Source: Clostridia bacterium (GTDB lineage: Bacteria > Bacillota > Clostridia > TANB77 > CAG-508). From it: a stretch of 52,295 bases of DNA. The notes under the pieces were generated by a model, which did no database searches, was not told the origin of the DNA, and saw only the letters and a program-made list of their open reading frames with translations. The stretch is taken from contig CAAGKN010000017.1 of assembly GCA_900770415.1 (NCBI GenBank), positions 1 to 52,295 of the forward strand, in the 5' to 3' direction. Position 1 is the first letter of the stretch. Each line of letters starts with the position of its first letter. The position numbers and the translations under genes are program-made. Shown piece by piece: positions 20,211 through 28,523 of this stretch.

Positions 20211-20543
20211 ATGTACGTTTATGATGAGGCTAACAATCTAGCAAAAGCAATACAAGAGAGCAAAGAATATAAAGAATACAAAAAGATAAAAGAAGAGATA
20301 GATGCGGTTCCAGAGATGAAAGCAAAAATAGAAGACTTTGAAAAAACAAGATACGAAGTACAAGTTATGTCATTTCAAGGAGAAAAGCAAGATGAAGAAA
20401 AAATGAAAAAACTTCAAGAGATGTATAATGTACTAAATACAGAACCGAAAATAAAAGAGTATTTTGACATAGAAGTAAGATTTAATATAATGCTTGCAGA
20501 TGTAAACAAAATAATAAGTGAATCAGTAAAAGATTTATTATAA
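20211..20543 (+). CDS. YlbF/YmcA family protein
   Basis: 110 residues, almost entirely helical, with the pattern A-x2-L-A-x-A-I-x-x-S-x-E-Y near the N terminus and a central PEMKAKIEDF. It belongs to the YlbF/YmcA family. In Bacillus subtilis, YlbF, YmcA and YaaT form a complex that influences RNase Y activity and sporulation/competence development. Whether that holds here is inference. AAGGAGGAAAG precedes the ATG. Confidence 0.82.
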   Translation: MYVYDEANNLAKAIQESKEYKEYKKIKEEIDAVPEMKAKIEDFEKTRYEVQVMSFQGEKQDEEKMKKLQEMYNVLNTEPKIKEYFDIEVRFNIMLADVNKIISESVKDLL

Positions 20544-20555
20544 ATATTAACTGTA

Positions 20556-20640
20556 ATGGCGGACCCTGTGTCCGCCATAATATATTGCATATATATAATT
20601 TTACAACAATTTAATTGCGGGTCGCTGTGGACAGCAACCC
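20556..20640. repeat. Two hairpins, TGTAGGGGC-family-like repeat
   Basis: Two hairpins: ATGGCGGAC / GTCCGCCAT with loop CCTGT (20556-20578, nine perfect pairs) and GGGT-GCTGT / ACAGC-ACCC (20619-20640). They lie downstream of ylbF with no T tract, so they fit an interspersed palindromic repeat better than a terminator. Confidence 0.55.
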
Positions 20641-20665
20641 TTACAAATAAAAAACACAAAAAATA

Positions 20666-20694
20666 TTGACAACCAAACAATGTTTTGGTAAAAT
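20666..20694 (+). promoter_or_regulatory. Promoter and possible operator of the toxin-antitoxin pair
   Basis: Consensus TTGACA (20666-20671), 17 bases, TAAAAT (20689-20694). The spacer holds an imperfect inverted repeat, CCAAA...TTTGG (20673-20688), suitably placed for autorepression by the antitoxin complex. Confidence 0.7.
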
Positions 20695-20717
20695 ATGAAA
20701 CATGAAGGAGGTAAAAA

Positions 20718-20930
20718 ATGGAAAACTATAAAAATGAAATTTTAGAAATTGAAGTCGGACCTAATGGAGAACTTGACGAAGAAACAGCAAAATTTGTGAT
20801 AGAAAAATGTCAAGAAGCAAGAGATGAGAATATTTGGTATACACAAGAAGAAGCTATGGAATTGCTAGATAAGATGATAGAGGAAACAGAAAAATGCATA
20901 AAATTAAATATACAGAGCGAGCGATCATAG
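20718..20930 (+). CDS. Probable type II antitoxin
   Basis: 70 residues, acidic (many Glu/Asp), with a short beta-like N terminus and a helical C terminus (EEAMELLDKMIEETEKC) that would wrap a ParE/RelE toxin. It resembles no antitoxin family I can name with certainty. AAGGAGG precedes the ATG. It overlaps the downstream toxin gene by 37 bases, typical of coupled antitoxin-toxin translation. The assignment is mainly from context and size. Confidence 0.6.
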   Translation: MENYKNEILEIEVGPNGELDEETAKFVIEKCQEARDENIWYTQEEAMELLDKMIEETEKCIKLNIQSERS

Positions 20931-21178
20931 AATTGAACAGCATATATAACTATATATATTATAACCTGGCAAATCCAATTGCAGCAATAATATTCAGAGA
21001 ACAAATACCAAAACCAATTTCTAACCTAGAATATTTCCCATATATGGGAAAGAAAATTTTAAATTCAAATTTTAGATATTTAATTTTCAAAAACTATTTA
21101 ATTTTTTATTCAGTAAATAATCAAAATGTTGAAATCCAACGAATAATTCACAAAAACCAAAAAATAAAATATAGCTAA
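20894..21178 (+). CDS. RelE/ParE family toxin
   Basis: 94 residues. The N-terminal YTERAIIELNSIYNYI helix pattern, the central FPYMGKKILNSNFRYL and the C-terminal YLIFYSVNNQNVEIQRIIH beta strands fit the RelE/ParE superfamily. ParE members poison gyrase and RelE members cleave mRNA on the ribosome; the sequence alone does not decide. Its only CGN Arg codon is a CGA near the C terminus (IQRIIH). It overlaps the antitoxin gene and shares its promoter. Confidence 0.78.
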   Translation: MHKIKYTERAIIELNSIYNYIYYNLANPIAAIIFREQIPKPISNLEYFPYMGKKILNSNFRYLIFKNYLIFYSVNNQNVEIQRIIHKNQKIKYS

Positions 21179-21274
21179 CAAAAAGTATACTAGTAGTAAA
21201 TACTATTATTTATTAATAGTGCAAAGAATACGCACTTAAAAATAAGTGCGTATAACAAAATATATTTTTAAAAA

Positions 21275-22705
21275 TTAATTTTTCTTTAATGCTAATACAC
21301 AAGTGTTTCCAATTGCAGTAAGTATAGCTAAAAATGAAAGTATAGAACCTACAAAAGGAATTTTAAATAACAGTTGCAATATTACTGTAACAATAATTAA
21401 TAAAGCAAAAGAATTAATGGTTGTTTTAGTCATCTTTTTAATATACTCAGTAATTAATATTGCAAATATAGGAGTAGCAATTAGCAATACTACAACATAA
21501 AGCATAGCTAACACAACACCTAAAGATAAGCCAATGCCAGTAATAAGTAGTAATATACAAGCAAGTGGAACAAGTATTAATATTCCTAAACCAATTGCTA
21601 GATTAATTAACATATTTTTTGTGCTAACATTAGAAAGTTTATTAAAGAAGTTTGGCATAAATTTTTTAATAATCCAATATGCAACTAATACATATATTAG
21701 AGAGGCTAGTAAACTAATTAAAAAGCTACCAATACCTTTTAATGGGTTAGAAGTATATTTTGTGAAATTAGAATTACCAGCTATTATATCTTTAGAAACT
21801 TCGATTTCATTTTTTGAAGTATAATTAAAATCACCTATAATTTTGCAATCTATACTTTTTCCATCTTTTTCATTTTTAAATTCTATTTGTTTTGATTTTA
21901 CAGTTGCGTTTCCTTGAACCTTTCCTGAGAAGATAAATTTGTTAGCATCCTCAACAGTCAAATCTTTAGCACATATAAAATTAGAAGTAGTTACTATACT
22001 GTCTGAGCTTATAAACAAGTTTCTGTATGCATAACCACCTATATTAGCATTGCCAGAACTTATGTGTAAATCTCTATACACAATTCCATAATAATTCATA
22101 TTAAAATCTTTACAGCTAGTATATAAATCTCCAGAAACTTGACAATTTAAATCCATTTTATTACATACAGCATAAATGTTTCCATAGACTACGGCGCTTT
22201 TCGATAAAATAACTTCGTTTGCACAAATAAATAAATCACCTTTAATTTCTACTCCGGGATCTACTATGAATTTATTTGCTGTAACAAACACATTTCCACT
22301 GATTATAGGAAACTTATTTATACTTGATATTTTTTGAGCTCCATCTTTATCAATTCCATCAGAATATGAGACATCAGACTTAATAGATACAGTACCTGCT
22401 GTTGCAAACAAATTTCCAGAAATAACGCTACTTGCCGAAGTGCTTCCAGAAGTAGGCGTAATATTAAGAGTATCAACACTTGCATAAACATTTCCAATAA
22501 TAGTGTTACTTACAGTAGTTTCTTTATCCGAAATATACAAATCATTATATCTAACATCTGAAGGAGTAGAAGTATCTACAGGTGCTCCACCTTCCATAGA
22601 AATAGGGACTACATCTGAGTTTGCATTTGTAGCAAAACATATAGATGATATTATGCAAAAAATTGTAAATATACAAAAAGACAGTTTAAATTTGTTTTTT
22701 ATCAT
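21275..22705 (-). CDS. Exported beta-helix (bactofilin/polymer-forming-like) protein with C-terminal membrane domain
   Basis: 476 residues from the ATG at 22705, chosen because AGGAGG lies directly upstream and a signal peptide follows (MIKNKFKLSFCIFTIFCI, residues 1-18, cleavage near ATNA). Residues about 50-320 contain at least seven units of the form GN(V/I/L)(Y/F)A-x5-NI, alternating as in bactofilin-type right-handed beta helices. The last about 130 residues contain four membrane segments. The arrangement suggests an extracytoplasmic beta-helix tethered to the membrane, with unknown role. A longer N-terminal extension in frame would run into nth and lacks a ribosome site. Confidence 0.72.
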   Translation of the reverse strand: MIKNKFKLSFCIFTIFCIISSICFATNANSDVVPISMEGGAPVDTSTPSDVRYNDLYISDKETTVSNTIIGNVYASVDTLNITPTSGSTSASSVISGNLFATAGTVSIKSDVSYSDGIDKDGAQKISSINKFPIISGNVFVTANKFIVDPGVEIKGDLFICANEVILSKSAVVYGNIYAVCNKMDLNCQVSGDLYTSCKDFNMNYYGIVYRDLHISSGNANIGGYAYRNLFISSDSIVTTSNFICAKDLTVEDANKFIFSGKVQGNATVKSKQIEFKNEKDGKSIDCKIIGDFNYTSKNEIEVSKDIIAGNSNFTKYTSNPLKGIGSFLISLLASLIYVLVAYWIIKKFMPNFFNKLSNVSTKNMLINLAIGLGILILVPLACILLLITGIGLSLGVVLAMLYVVVLLIATPIFAILITEYIKKMTKTTINSFALLIIVTVILQLLFKIPFVGSILSFLAILTAIGNTCVLALKKN

Positions 22706-22754
22706 AAAAAAACCTCCTAAAATAATAATTATAACAATAATATATAGCTTATTA

Positions 22755-23408
22755 TTAAGCTTTGTCAACAGAAAAACAATATTTTGCCAGTGGACAGATT
22801 TTGCACTTTGGGTTACGGGCAAGGCAAATATTTCTTCCATGCCATATAAAAATGTGGTTAACATCCTTAAAGTACTTTGGTTGAATAATTTTAATAAGGT
22901 CTTGCTCAATTTTCGAAGGGTCTGTATTAGTTGTTAGCCCTAATCTTGTTGCAATTCTTTTTACATGAGTGTCAACTGCTATTCCAACAGGACTATTAAA
23001 AGCTTCTAACATTATTACATTAGCACTTTTCCTACCAATACCTGGCAATTCCATTAATTTATCTATATTTTGAGGTAAAGTTCCGTTATATTCTTTTAGA
23101 ACTTTTTCTGAATAAGCTTTTATATTTTTAGCTTTAGTTCTATAAAAACCACAAGGATGAATTAAATCTTCTAATTGAGATAAAGGCATATTTATAAAAT
23201 CCTGTGGAGTGTTGTAATTTTTAAAAATGCTTGGAGTTGTTTTGTTTACTCTCTCATCTGTACACTGAGCAGATAACATAACAGCTATGCCAAGCTCAAA
23301 AGGAGTGGAAAAATCTAAGCTGCATTTAGCATCTGGGTAAGTTCTTTTTAAAATTTCTATTATTTTAATTATGTTATTTGTAGCGAGATTATGTTCCAAA
23401 TTTATCAC
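22755..23408 (-). CDS. nth: Endonuclease III
   Basis: 217-residue bifunctional DNA glycosylase/AP lyase that removes oxidised pyrimidines. The helix-hairpin-helix LPGIGRKSANVI at residues 121-132 contains catalytic Lys127. Asp146 lies in VDTHVKRI. The C terminus has the four-Cys iron-sulfur pattern C-x6-C-x2-C-x5-C. Length and motifs are complete. The gene is followed, 49 bases on, by the minus-strand beta-helix gene and is divergent from the small membrane protein at 23480. Confidence 0.96.
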   Translation of the reverse strand: MINLEHNLATNNIIKIIEILKRTYPDAKCSLDFSTPFELGIAVMLSAQCTDERVNKTTPSIFKNYNTPQDFINMPLSQLEDLIHPCGFYRTKAKNIKAYSEKVLKEYNGTLPQNIDKLMELPGIGRKSANVIMLEAFNSPVGIAVDTHVKRIATRLGLTTNTDPSKIEQDLIKIIQPKYFKDVNHIFIWHGRNICLARNPKCKICPLAKYCFSVDKA

Positions 23409-23479
23409 CCTTTCCTAATTTAATTAATATATTATAATAATAAACAAGAATTATCAAAAAGTAAATAGAGGAGGTAATA

Positions 23480-23630
23480 ATGTTAAGATTATTCAAAAAA
23501 ACACTAGCAGTATGTTTAATCGGTTTTGGATTGCGGAGTGTTATTAGTTATATTGCTTCCTTTTACAGGCTGGTTATTTATTATAGGTATTACCATTGTG
23601 GTAGTAGGAATAGCATGGCTTTCTTGTTAG
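23480..23630 (+). CDS. Small two-segment membrane protein (needs +1 shift at CGG)
   Basis: The 49-residue product appears only if the C at 23534 is skipped: residues 1-18 basic/hydrophobic, then GVLLVILLPFTGWLFIIG and a second hydrophobic stretch ending WLSC and TAG at 23628. The Gly-rich segment GFGLGVLL is characteristic of very short Clostridia membrane proteins found by spoVM. GAGGAGG precedes the ATG. In the zero frame the second half would be a scrambled polar sequence, while the shifted frame is a clean membrane segment. Confidence 0.75.
23534..23537 (+). other. CGGA +1 site in small membrane protein
   Basis: In-frame TTG-CGG-A giving Gly19 at the start of the second hydrophobic run. 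Confidence 0.8.
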
Positions 23631-23672
23631 AAAAAATAAAATTATATTATGAAATAAAGGAGAGTGCTTTAG

Positions 23673-23744
23673 ATGACGATTGTTGTAAAAAAAGTTCCTA
23701 AATTTTTGAGAGGAATAGTAAAACTAATTTTTGGTGTAAAGTAG
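23673..23744 (+). CDS. spoVM: Stage V sporulation protein M (SpoVM)
   Basis: A 23-residue amphipathic peptide with the pattern K-x-PKFLRGIV-x3-FG that matches SpoVM, the curvature-sensing peptide that marks the forespore membrane and anchors the SpoIVA coat basement layer. Pro9 at the start of the helix is the family's functionally important proline. AAAGGAG lies about ten bases before the ATG. In Bacillus subtilis spoVM also lies next to rpmB in convergent orientation, and the same arrangement is seen here with rpmB at 23793. Confidence 0.85.
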   Translation: MTIVVKKVPKFLRGIVKLIFGVK

Positions 23745-23751
23745 TACATAC

Positions 23752-23803
23752 AAAAAGGCATAAAAAAAATAGGTTATATAAAAAACCTATTTTTATGCTT
23801 TTT
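23752..23803. terminator. Bidirectional terminator between spoVM and rpmB
   Basis: Two nested stems (AAAAAG-GCAT against ATG-CTTTTT, and AATAGGTT against AACCTATT) flanked by A and T runs. It overlaps the last codons of rpmB. Confidence 0.85.
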
Positions 23804-23990
23804 GTACTTTACCTGAACGTAGGCATTTAGCACATACTTTAATTTTTTTTGGTTGACCGTCAACTATTGTTTTAATAGTTCTTAAATTTGGTTTCCAAGT
23901 TCTAGTTGTTCTTTTGCTTATATGAGAACGAGTAATACTTAATTTGTTTCCAAAATTTATTGATTTATCACATATTTCACATTTTGCCAT
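23793..23990 (-). CDS. rpmB: 50S ribosomal protein L28
   Basis: 65 residues. It begins MAKCEICDKSINFGNKLS, with two Cys pairs (C-x2-C near residues 4-7 and again CAKC near residue 53), so it is the zinc-binding form of L28. The S-H-I-S-K-R-T-x-R-x-W-K-P-N-L motif is canonical. AGGAGGTG precedes the ATG on the minus strand. A minus-strand promoter is visible upstream. Confidence 0.97.
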   Translation of the reverse strand: MAKCEICDKSINFGNKLSITRSHISKRTTRTWKPNLRTIKTIVDGQPKKIKVCAKCLRSGKVQKA

Positions 23991-24039
23991 AATACTATGA
24001 GCACCTCCTATTATTTACCTAATAAACTGACTAAATACT

Positions 24040-24068
24040 AGTTTAGCATAAATTAAAAAATATTACAA
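24040..24068 (-). promoter_or_regulatory. Promoter of rpmB
   Basis: Read on the minus strand: TTGTAA, a 17-base spacer ending TATGC, then TAAACT, about 50 bases before the rpmB start. Confidence 0.6.
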
Positions 24069-24107
24069 GAGTTTAATCAAAAAAAATTAAAAATAAGGAG
24101 GACAAGC

Positions 24108-24746
24108 ATGATCAATCTGTTAGAATTAGTATATCCAAATGTATGTGGATTTTGCAATAAAATATGTAAAAATGAGCTTTGCAATAAATGCAAAATGAAA
24201 ATAATCCAACATCAAATAGATATAGTCATAAAACCTGAAAATAAGTATTTTAAAGAATTAATAAGTATTCTTAAATACGAGGGAATAATTAGAGATAAAA
24301 TATTGCAATATAAATTTGAAGACAAACCATATATATACAAAACATTTGCAAAAATAGTATTAAAAAATAAAAAAGTATGTGGACTTTTAAAAAAATATGA
24401 TATAATTATTCCGGTTCCAATACATAAAAAAAGGAAACTACAAAGAGGATATAACCAAACACAGCTAATAGCAAAAGAAATATCGGAAAATATAGATATA
24501 AAGCTTTGTAATAATGTACTAGTAAAAAACAAAAATACTATAGCACAAAGCAAATTAAATAAGAATAAAAGAAAGCAAAATATAAAAGGTGCCTTTAAAG
24601 CTTTGAATGTACAAAATATACAAGGAAAAAGTGTTTTGTTATTTGACGACATATATACAACTGGTAGTACAGCAAATGAATGTAGCAAAATTCTAAAAGA
24701 AGCAGGAGCAAAAACAGTTGGAGTTTTAACAATTGCAAAAGATTAA
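24108..24746 (+). CDS. comF: ComF family protein (phosphoribosyltransferase-like)
   Basis: 212 residues. The N-terminal zinc-ribbon-like CGFC-x4-CKNELCNKC is followed by the phosphoribosyltransferase fold with the PRPP-binding motif VLLFDDIYTTGSTANE near residue 178. The PVPIHKKRKLQRGYNQT segment is a ComF hallmark. In naturally competent bacteria ComF aids DNA uptake; in most others its role is unclear. AAGGAGG precedes the ATG. Confidence 0.92.
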   Translation: MINLLELVYPNVCGFCNKICKNELCNKCKMKIIQHQIDIVIKPENKYFKELISILKYEGIIRDKILQYKFEDKPYIYKTFAKIVLKNKKVCGLLKKYDIIIPVPIHKKRKLQRGYNQTQLIAKEISENIDIKLCNNVLVKNKNTIAQSKLNKNKRKQNIKGAFKALNVQNIQGKSVLLFDDIYTTGSTANECSKILKEAGAKTVGVLTIAKD

Positions 24747-24783
24747 AACAAAGAATTGAACAGACTTTGTAGGAAGGAGAGAT

Positions 24784-26725
24784 ATGGAAGATTTAGTAGA
24801 AAGTATATTAGATTATGTAAGAGCAGACTATACAGATTATGCAATAATGATAAATGGTGAATGGGGAAGTGGAAAAACTTATTTTTGGAATAATAAAATA
24901 AGAAACAAAATAGACTCATTGCAATTAAACGGAAAGCAGTACACAACAATTTATATGTCTTTATATGGTATATCAAACCTAGAAGAAATAAGTAAAAAAA
25001 TATTTATAGAAACTACACAATTAATGGATAAAAACATGAGAAAATACATGAATGCAACAGGACAACAATCTATTCCAGAATATGCAAAAACAGGTTTAGA
25101 CATGGCAAACCTTTTTGGGGTTACTCAAAATGGAGACAAAGTGGATTATAGTAAGTTCTTTTCAACAGATGACAAAGTTTTATGTTTTGACGACTTAGAA
25201 AGAGCAAATGTAGATGTTATAGATATACTTCGGATATATAAATAACTTTGTTGAACATGATCATATAAAAACAATAATAATATGTAATGAGAAAGAATTA
25301 TCAACAAAATTAAAAAGCACAAACTTAGAAATGAAGACATTTATAGCAACATATCTTTTAGATAAAGAAGGAGATTTATCTAAAACAGATAAACCAATGG
25401 TAGAAAAAATACGAGACAAAATAGAATATGTATTTGATAAAGCAAATGACTATGAAAGAATAAAAGAAAAATTAATAGGTGAAACTTTTGAATATGTTCC
25501 AGAATTTAGCTATATAATAAATGGAATATTAATGCGTTATGAAAACAATCCAGAGTTAATAAGGTTTTTAAGAGAAAATACAAATTATATAATATCAACA
25601 TTTAATAAAAGTGGAACAAGAAACTTAAGAATTTTAAAACATGCATTAAATGACTTTAAAAAAATATATGAAATGGTTAATAAATATTATCCAAATACAA
25701 ATTATAGGGTTTTACAAACAATGCTAATATTTACAATAGCAATATCTTTTGAAATTAAAGCAGGAAAAATAACAAAAGATAAATTTGTAAATATTAAAGA
25801 CAATGAAGAATATAAATCAATATTAGTATCATCAAGAGTGCTAATGGATAATAGACAATTTTACATTAAAGAATTTGATAATAACTATTACTATAATTTT
25901 AAATCAGAATATCGTTTCTTTAAGTTTATAGAAATGTATGTAAGAACAAGAATTTTTGACATGAAGACATTTAAGAAAAATATGGAAACAATTATAAATA
26001 CAATAGATACAGAAAAGCTTCCAGGTTATAAAAGACTACTTACAGAAGAATACTGGAAAATTTCAGACGACCAATTTCCTGGTGTAATAGAAGAAGTAAT
26101 AGAAGACGTAAAAGAAGGAAATGTAAAATTACTTGACACAGTGAAATTATTTATATATTTTACCTATTTTGTAAATAAAGGTTTAATAAAATATGATATA
26201 AAGACTTTAAAAACAATATTTTTCAATGGAATGAATGCTGCTGCTTTAAATTCTGAATACAGTGAAAATGCAGAAAAAGAAATAGAAAAAATTATAATAG
26301 GAGAAAAAACTCCAGAAATAGAAGAAGTTTTAGCACATTTCTACATGCTAAACACAACACTTAAAGATAAAATGTATATAGAAAAAGCAGAAGAAATATT
26401 TAAATGCATACCAATGAAAATGGAATTGTTCTATGAGCGATTTGACAAAGAATGTATGAATGTACCAATTTTTAAATATTATGATTCATATCAAATGTTC
26501 CAAAGACTTTCTTGTGCTAGCAATGAAGATATAGTGGCAATAAAAGAAAAATTATTAATAAGAGCAGAGAAATATACAAAAGAAATAGAACCAGAGATGA
26601 GAAATATAAAAAAACTAAAACAGGTTATAGATGACTATGTAAAAGGCAAAGAAATAGGAATAAAAATAGTAATGCTTAAGGAATTTGCAAAAGACTTAGA
26701 AATTATTTTAAATAAATATAAATAA
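24784..26725 (+). CDS. KAP-like P-loop NTPase (needs +1 shift at CGG)
   Basis: 646 residues after the shift. Walker A GEWGSGKT at residues 25-32 and a Walker B-like CFDDLERA near residue 139 are characteristic of KAP-type P-loop NTPases. The shift at 25231 falls eleven codons after Walker B and turns a stop three codons later into DILGYINNFVEHDHIKTIII, the next beta strand of the same fold. The remaining about 480 residues are helical, with no recognised domain and no clear membrane segment. KAP proteins occur in mobile and defence contexts, but here the gene sits among housekeeping genes. GAAGGAGAG precedes the ATG. Confidence 0.72.
25231..25234 (+). other. CGGA +1 site in KAP-like NTPase
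   Basis: In-frame CTT-CGG-A giving Gly150. The zero frame stops three codons later. Confidence 0.87.
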
Positions 26726-26794
26726 GAGTTATTATAAAGTAATATATAAGAAATAGATATTTATACTCACAACAAAACAACAAAGGAGGCTAAA

Positions 26795-27505
26795 ATGAAA
26801 GAATTAGAATTAAACTACTATTTTAAAGAAATAGAGAATTTTAGATTTAAAGAGGTATTTAATAATTGCACATATCCATGGGAAGCTTTAAACAACATAA
26901 ATAATTATATAAAAAGATTTATGGATAATGAAAATATGCAAGTTAATAAAGCTGAGGTTGGAGAATTTTGCTCAATAGAGGGACCATATTTTATTGACGA
27001 AGGAACAAAAATACATGCAAATGTAACAATACAGGGACCAGTATTGATAGGAAAAAATGTAGAGATACAATCAGGTGCATTAATAAGACCAGGTTCAATA
27101 ATTGGAGATAATTGTTACGTAGGGCATGCTTCAGAAGTAAAACATTGCATATTACAAAACAAATCAAAAGTAGCAAGTTTAGCATTTGTTGGAGACACTA
27201 TACTTGGAAAATCAACAAGAATAGGAAGTGGAACAATACTCGCAAATAGAAGATTTGATCAAGCTAATATAAAAGTAAAATTAAATGGAGAAATTATAGA
27301 TACAGGTACAGACTTCTTTGGAAGCATAATAGGGGATAGCTCAAGAATGGGAGCAAACTCAACAGCAGTACCAGGAACATTTATAGGCCCATATACTTGG
27401 ATACTTCCAACAGTACAAGTAAGAGGCTTTGTTCCAGCAGAAAAAAGAGTATTTCCAAAAGCAGAATATATGGTAACAGAAAACCCAAAAGTTGAATTAA
27501 AATAA
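26795..27505 (+). CDS. Left-handed beta-helix (hexapeptide repeat) acyl/nucleotidyl-transferase-like protein
   Basis: 236 residues. After a helical N terminus, residues about 55-215 form hexapeptide repeats (EGPYFIDEGTKIHANVTIQG, then GKNVEIQSGALIRPGS) of the left-handed beta helix seen in GlmU C-terminal domains and relatives. No nucleotidyltransferase domain is present, so it is a stand-alone hexapeptide protein. Sugar N-acyltransfer is likely but the substrate cannot be told. AAAGGAGG precedes the ATG. Confidence 0.78.
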   Translation: MKELELNYYFKEIENFRFKEVFNNCTYPWEALNNINNYIKRFMDNENMQVNKAEVGEFCSIEGPYFIDEGTKIHANVTIQGPVLIGKNVEIQSGALIRPGSIIGDNCYVGHASEVKHCILQNKSKVASLAFVGDTILGKSTRIGSGTILANRRFDQANIKVKLNGEIIDTGTDFFGSIIGDSSRMGANSTAVPGTFIGPYTWILPTVQVRGFVPAEKRVFPKAEYMVTENPKVELK

Positions 27506-27521
27506 TAAGAGTAATATGTTA

Positions 27522-27562
27522 AGAAAGAGAGAAATCCTTTAAATAAGGATTTCTCTTTTTTC
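27522..27562 (+). terminator. Rho-independent terminator
   Basis: Stem AGAGAGAAATCCTT / AAGGATTTCTCTTTT followed by a T run, after the hexapeptide gene. Confidence 0.88.
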
Positions 27563-27660
27563 GCTAAAACTTCCTAAAATTTACGGAAGGAAAAAATTTC
27601 CAAAAATGGTATATATATTGTGTAAGAGAATATGGAAGTTTGACATCACCAGATGCCAAG

Positions 27661-27720
27661 TAGGGACATTGCTCTCAAACGAAGACTATCTTCGAAGAAA
27701 GCTTTGTCCCTATACATTAG
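27661..27720. repeat. GGGACA...TGTCCC palindromic repeat, copy 1
   Basis: Begins TAGGGACATTGCTC and ends AAGCTTTGTCCCTATACATT, with an internal hairpin (CGAAGA-CTA-TCTTCG). The same ends recur at 51651-51712, so this is an interspersed repeat. It sits immediately before the spoIIA operon. Confidence 0.6.
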
Positions 27721-27736
27721 AAAAGGAGGATTACAA

Positions 27737-28084
27737 ATGATAAGTGAATACAAAAAACAAGACAAGTTGTTAGTTCTAAAAATAACAGAAGAAATTGATC
27801 ACCATACAAGTGAGAAGATAAGAAAAAGGGCAGATTATGAAATACAGATACATATACCCAAAAAAGTAATTTTTGACTTTGAAAATGTTACATTTATGGA
27901 TAGCAGTGGAATAGGAATGATAATAGGAAGATATAAATTAGTAACAATGTTCGGTGGCAAAATGACATTAACTAATGTTAAACCAGTTGTAAAAAAAATA
28001 CTAGAAATGTCAGGAGTTCTTAAACTAGTACCGATAGAAGAAAATGAAAATATAGGAGGAAATGAATTTGAAAAATGTATATGA
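27737..28084 (+). CDS. spoIIAA: Anti-sigma F factor antagonist SpoIIAA
   Basis: 115-residue STAS-domain protein that, when unphosphorylated, frees sigma F from SpoIIAB in the forespore. MDSSGIGMIIGRYK contains the phosphorylated serine (Ser56 by alignment with Ser58 of B. subtilis). The ATG at 27737, ten bases after AAAGGAGG, gives the standard N terminus; an in-frame upstream ATG at 27653 would run through the repeat element. First gene of the spoIIAA-spoIIAB-sigF operon. Confidence 0.95.
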   Translation: MISEYKKQDKLLVLKITEEIDHHTSEKIRKRADYEIQIHIPKKVIFDFENVTFMDSSGIGMIIGRYKLVTMFGGKMTLTNVKPVVKKILEMSGVLKLVPIEENENIGGNEFEKCI

Positions 28085-28523
28085 TAATGAAATGAAATTA
28101 GAGTTTTCAAGCAAGTCAAGCAATGAGGCTTTTGCCAGAATTGCAGTAGCAGCATTTGCAGCACAATTAGATCCTACAATAGAAGAATTAGCAGATATAA
28201 AAACAGCAGTTTCAGAAGCAGTAACCAATTGCATAATACATGGGTATGAAGAGCAAGAAGGAATAATAAAAATAGAATGCAAGTTATTTGCAAATTCTAT
28301 AGAAATAGTAATATCAGATGAAGGAAAAGGTATAGAGGATATAGACAAAGCGAAAGAACCATTATATACATCTAAACCAGATTTAGAAAGATCTGGAATG
28401 GGATTTACAATAATGGAAAGTTTTATGGACGAAATGAAGGTAGAGTCTATTTTAGGAATAGGAACAAAAGTAACAATGAAGAAAATGTTAGAAGCACAAA
28501 GGAGTAATTTATGTATGAAATAG
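28068..28523 (+). CDS. spoIIAB: Anti-sigma F factor SpoIIAB
   Basis: 151-residue GHKL-family kinase that binds sigma F and phosphorylates SpoIIAA. TTG 28068 is preferred: it lies eight bases after AGGAGG and gives the family start MKN; the ATG at 28062 is only two bases from the ribosome site. The N box SEAVTNCIIHGYE, G1 box SDEGKGIEDI and G2 box RSGMGFTIMESFMD are complete. It overlaps both spoIIAA (17 bases) and sigF (13 bases). Confidence 0.95.
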   Translation: MKNVYDNEMKLEFSSKSSNEAFARIAVAAFAAQLDPTIEELADIKTAVSEAVTNCIIHGYEEQEGIIKIECKLFANSIEIVISDEGKGIEDIDKAKEPLYTSKPDLERSGMGFTIMESFMDEMKVESILGIGTKVTMKKMLEAQRSNLCMK

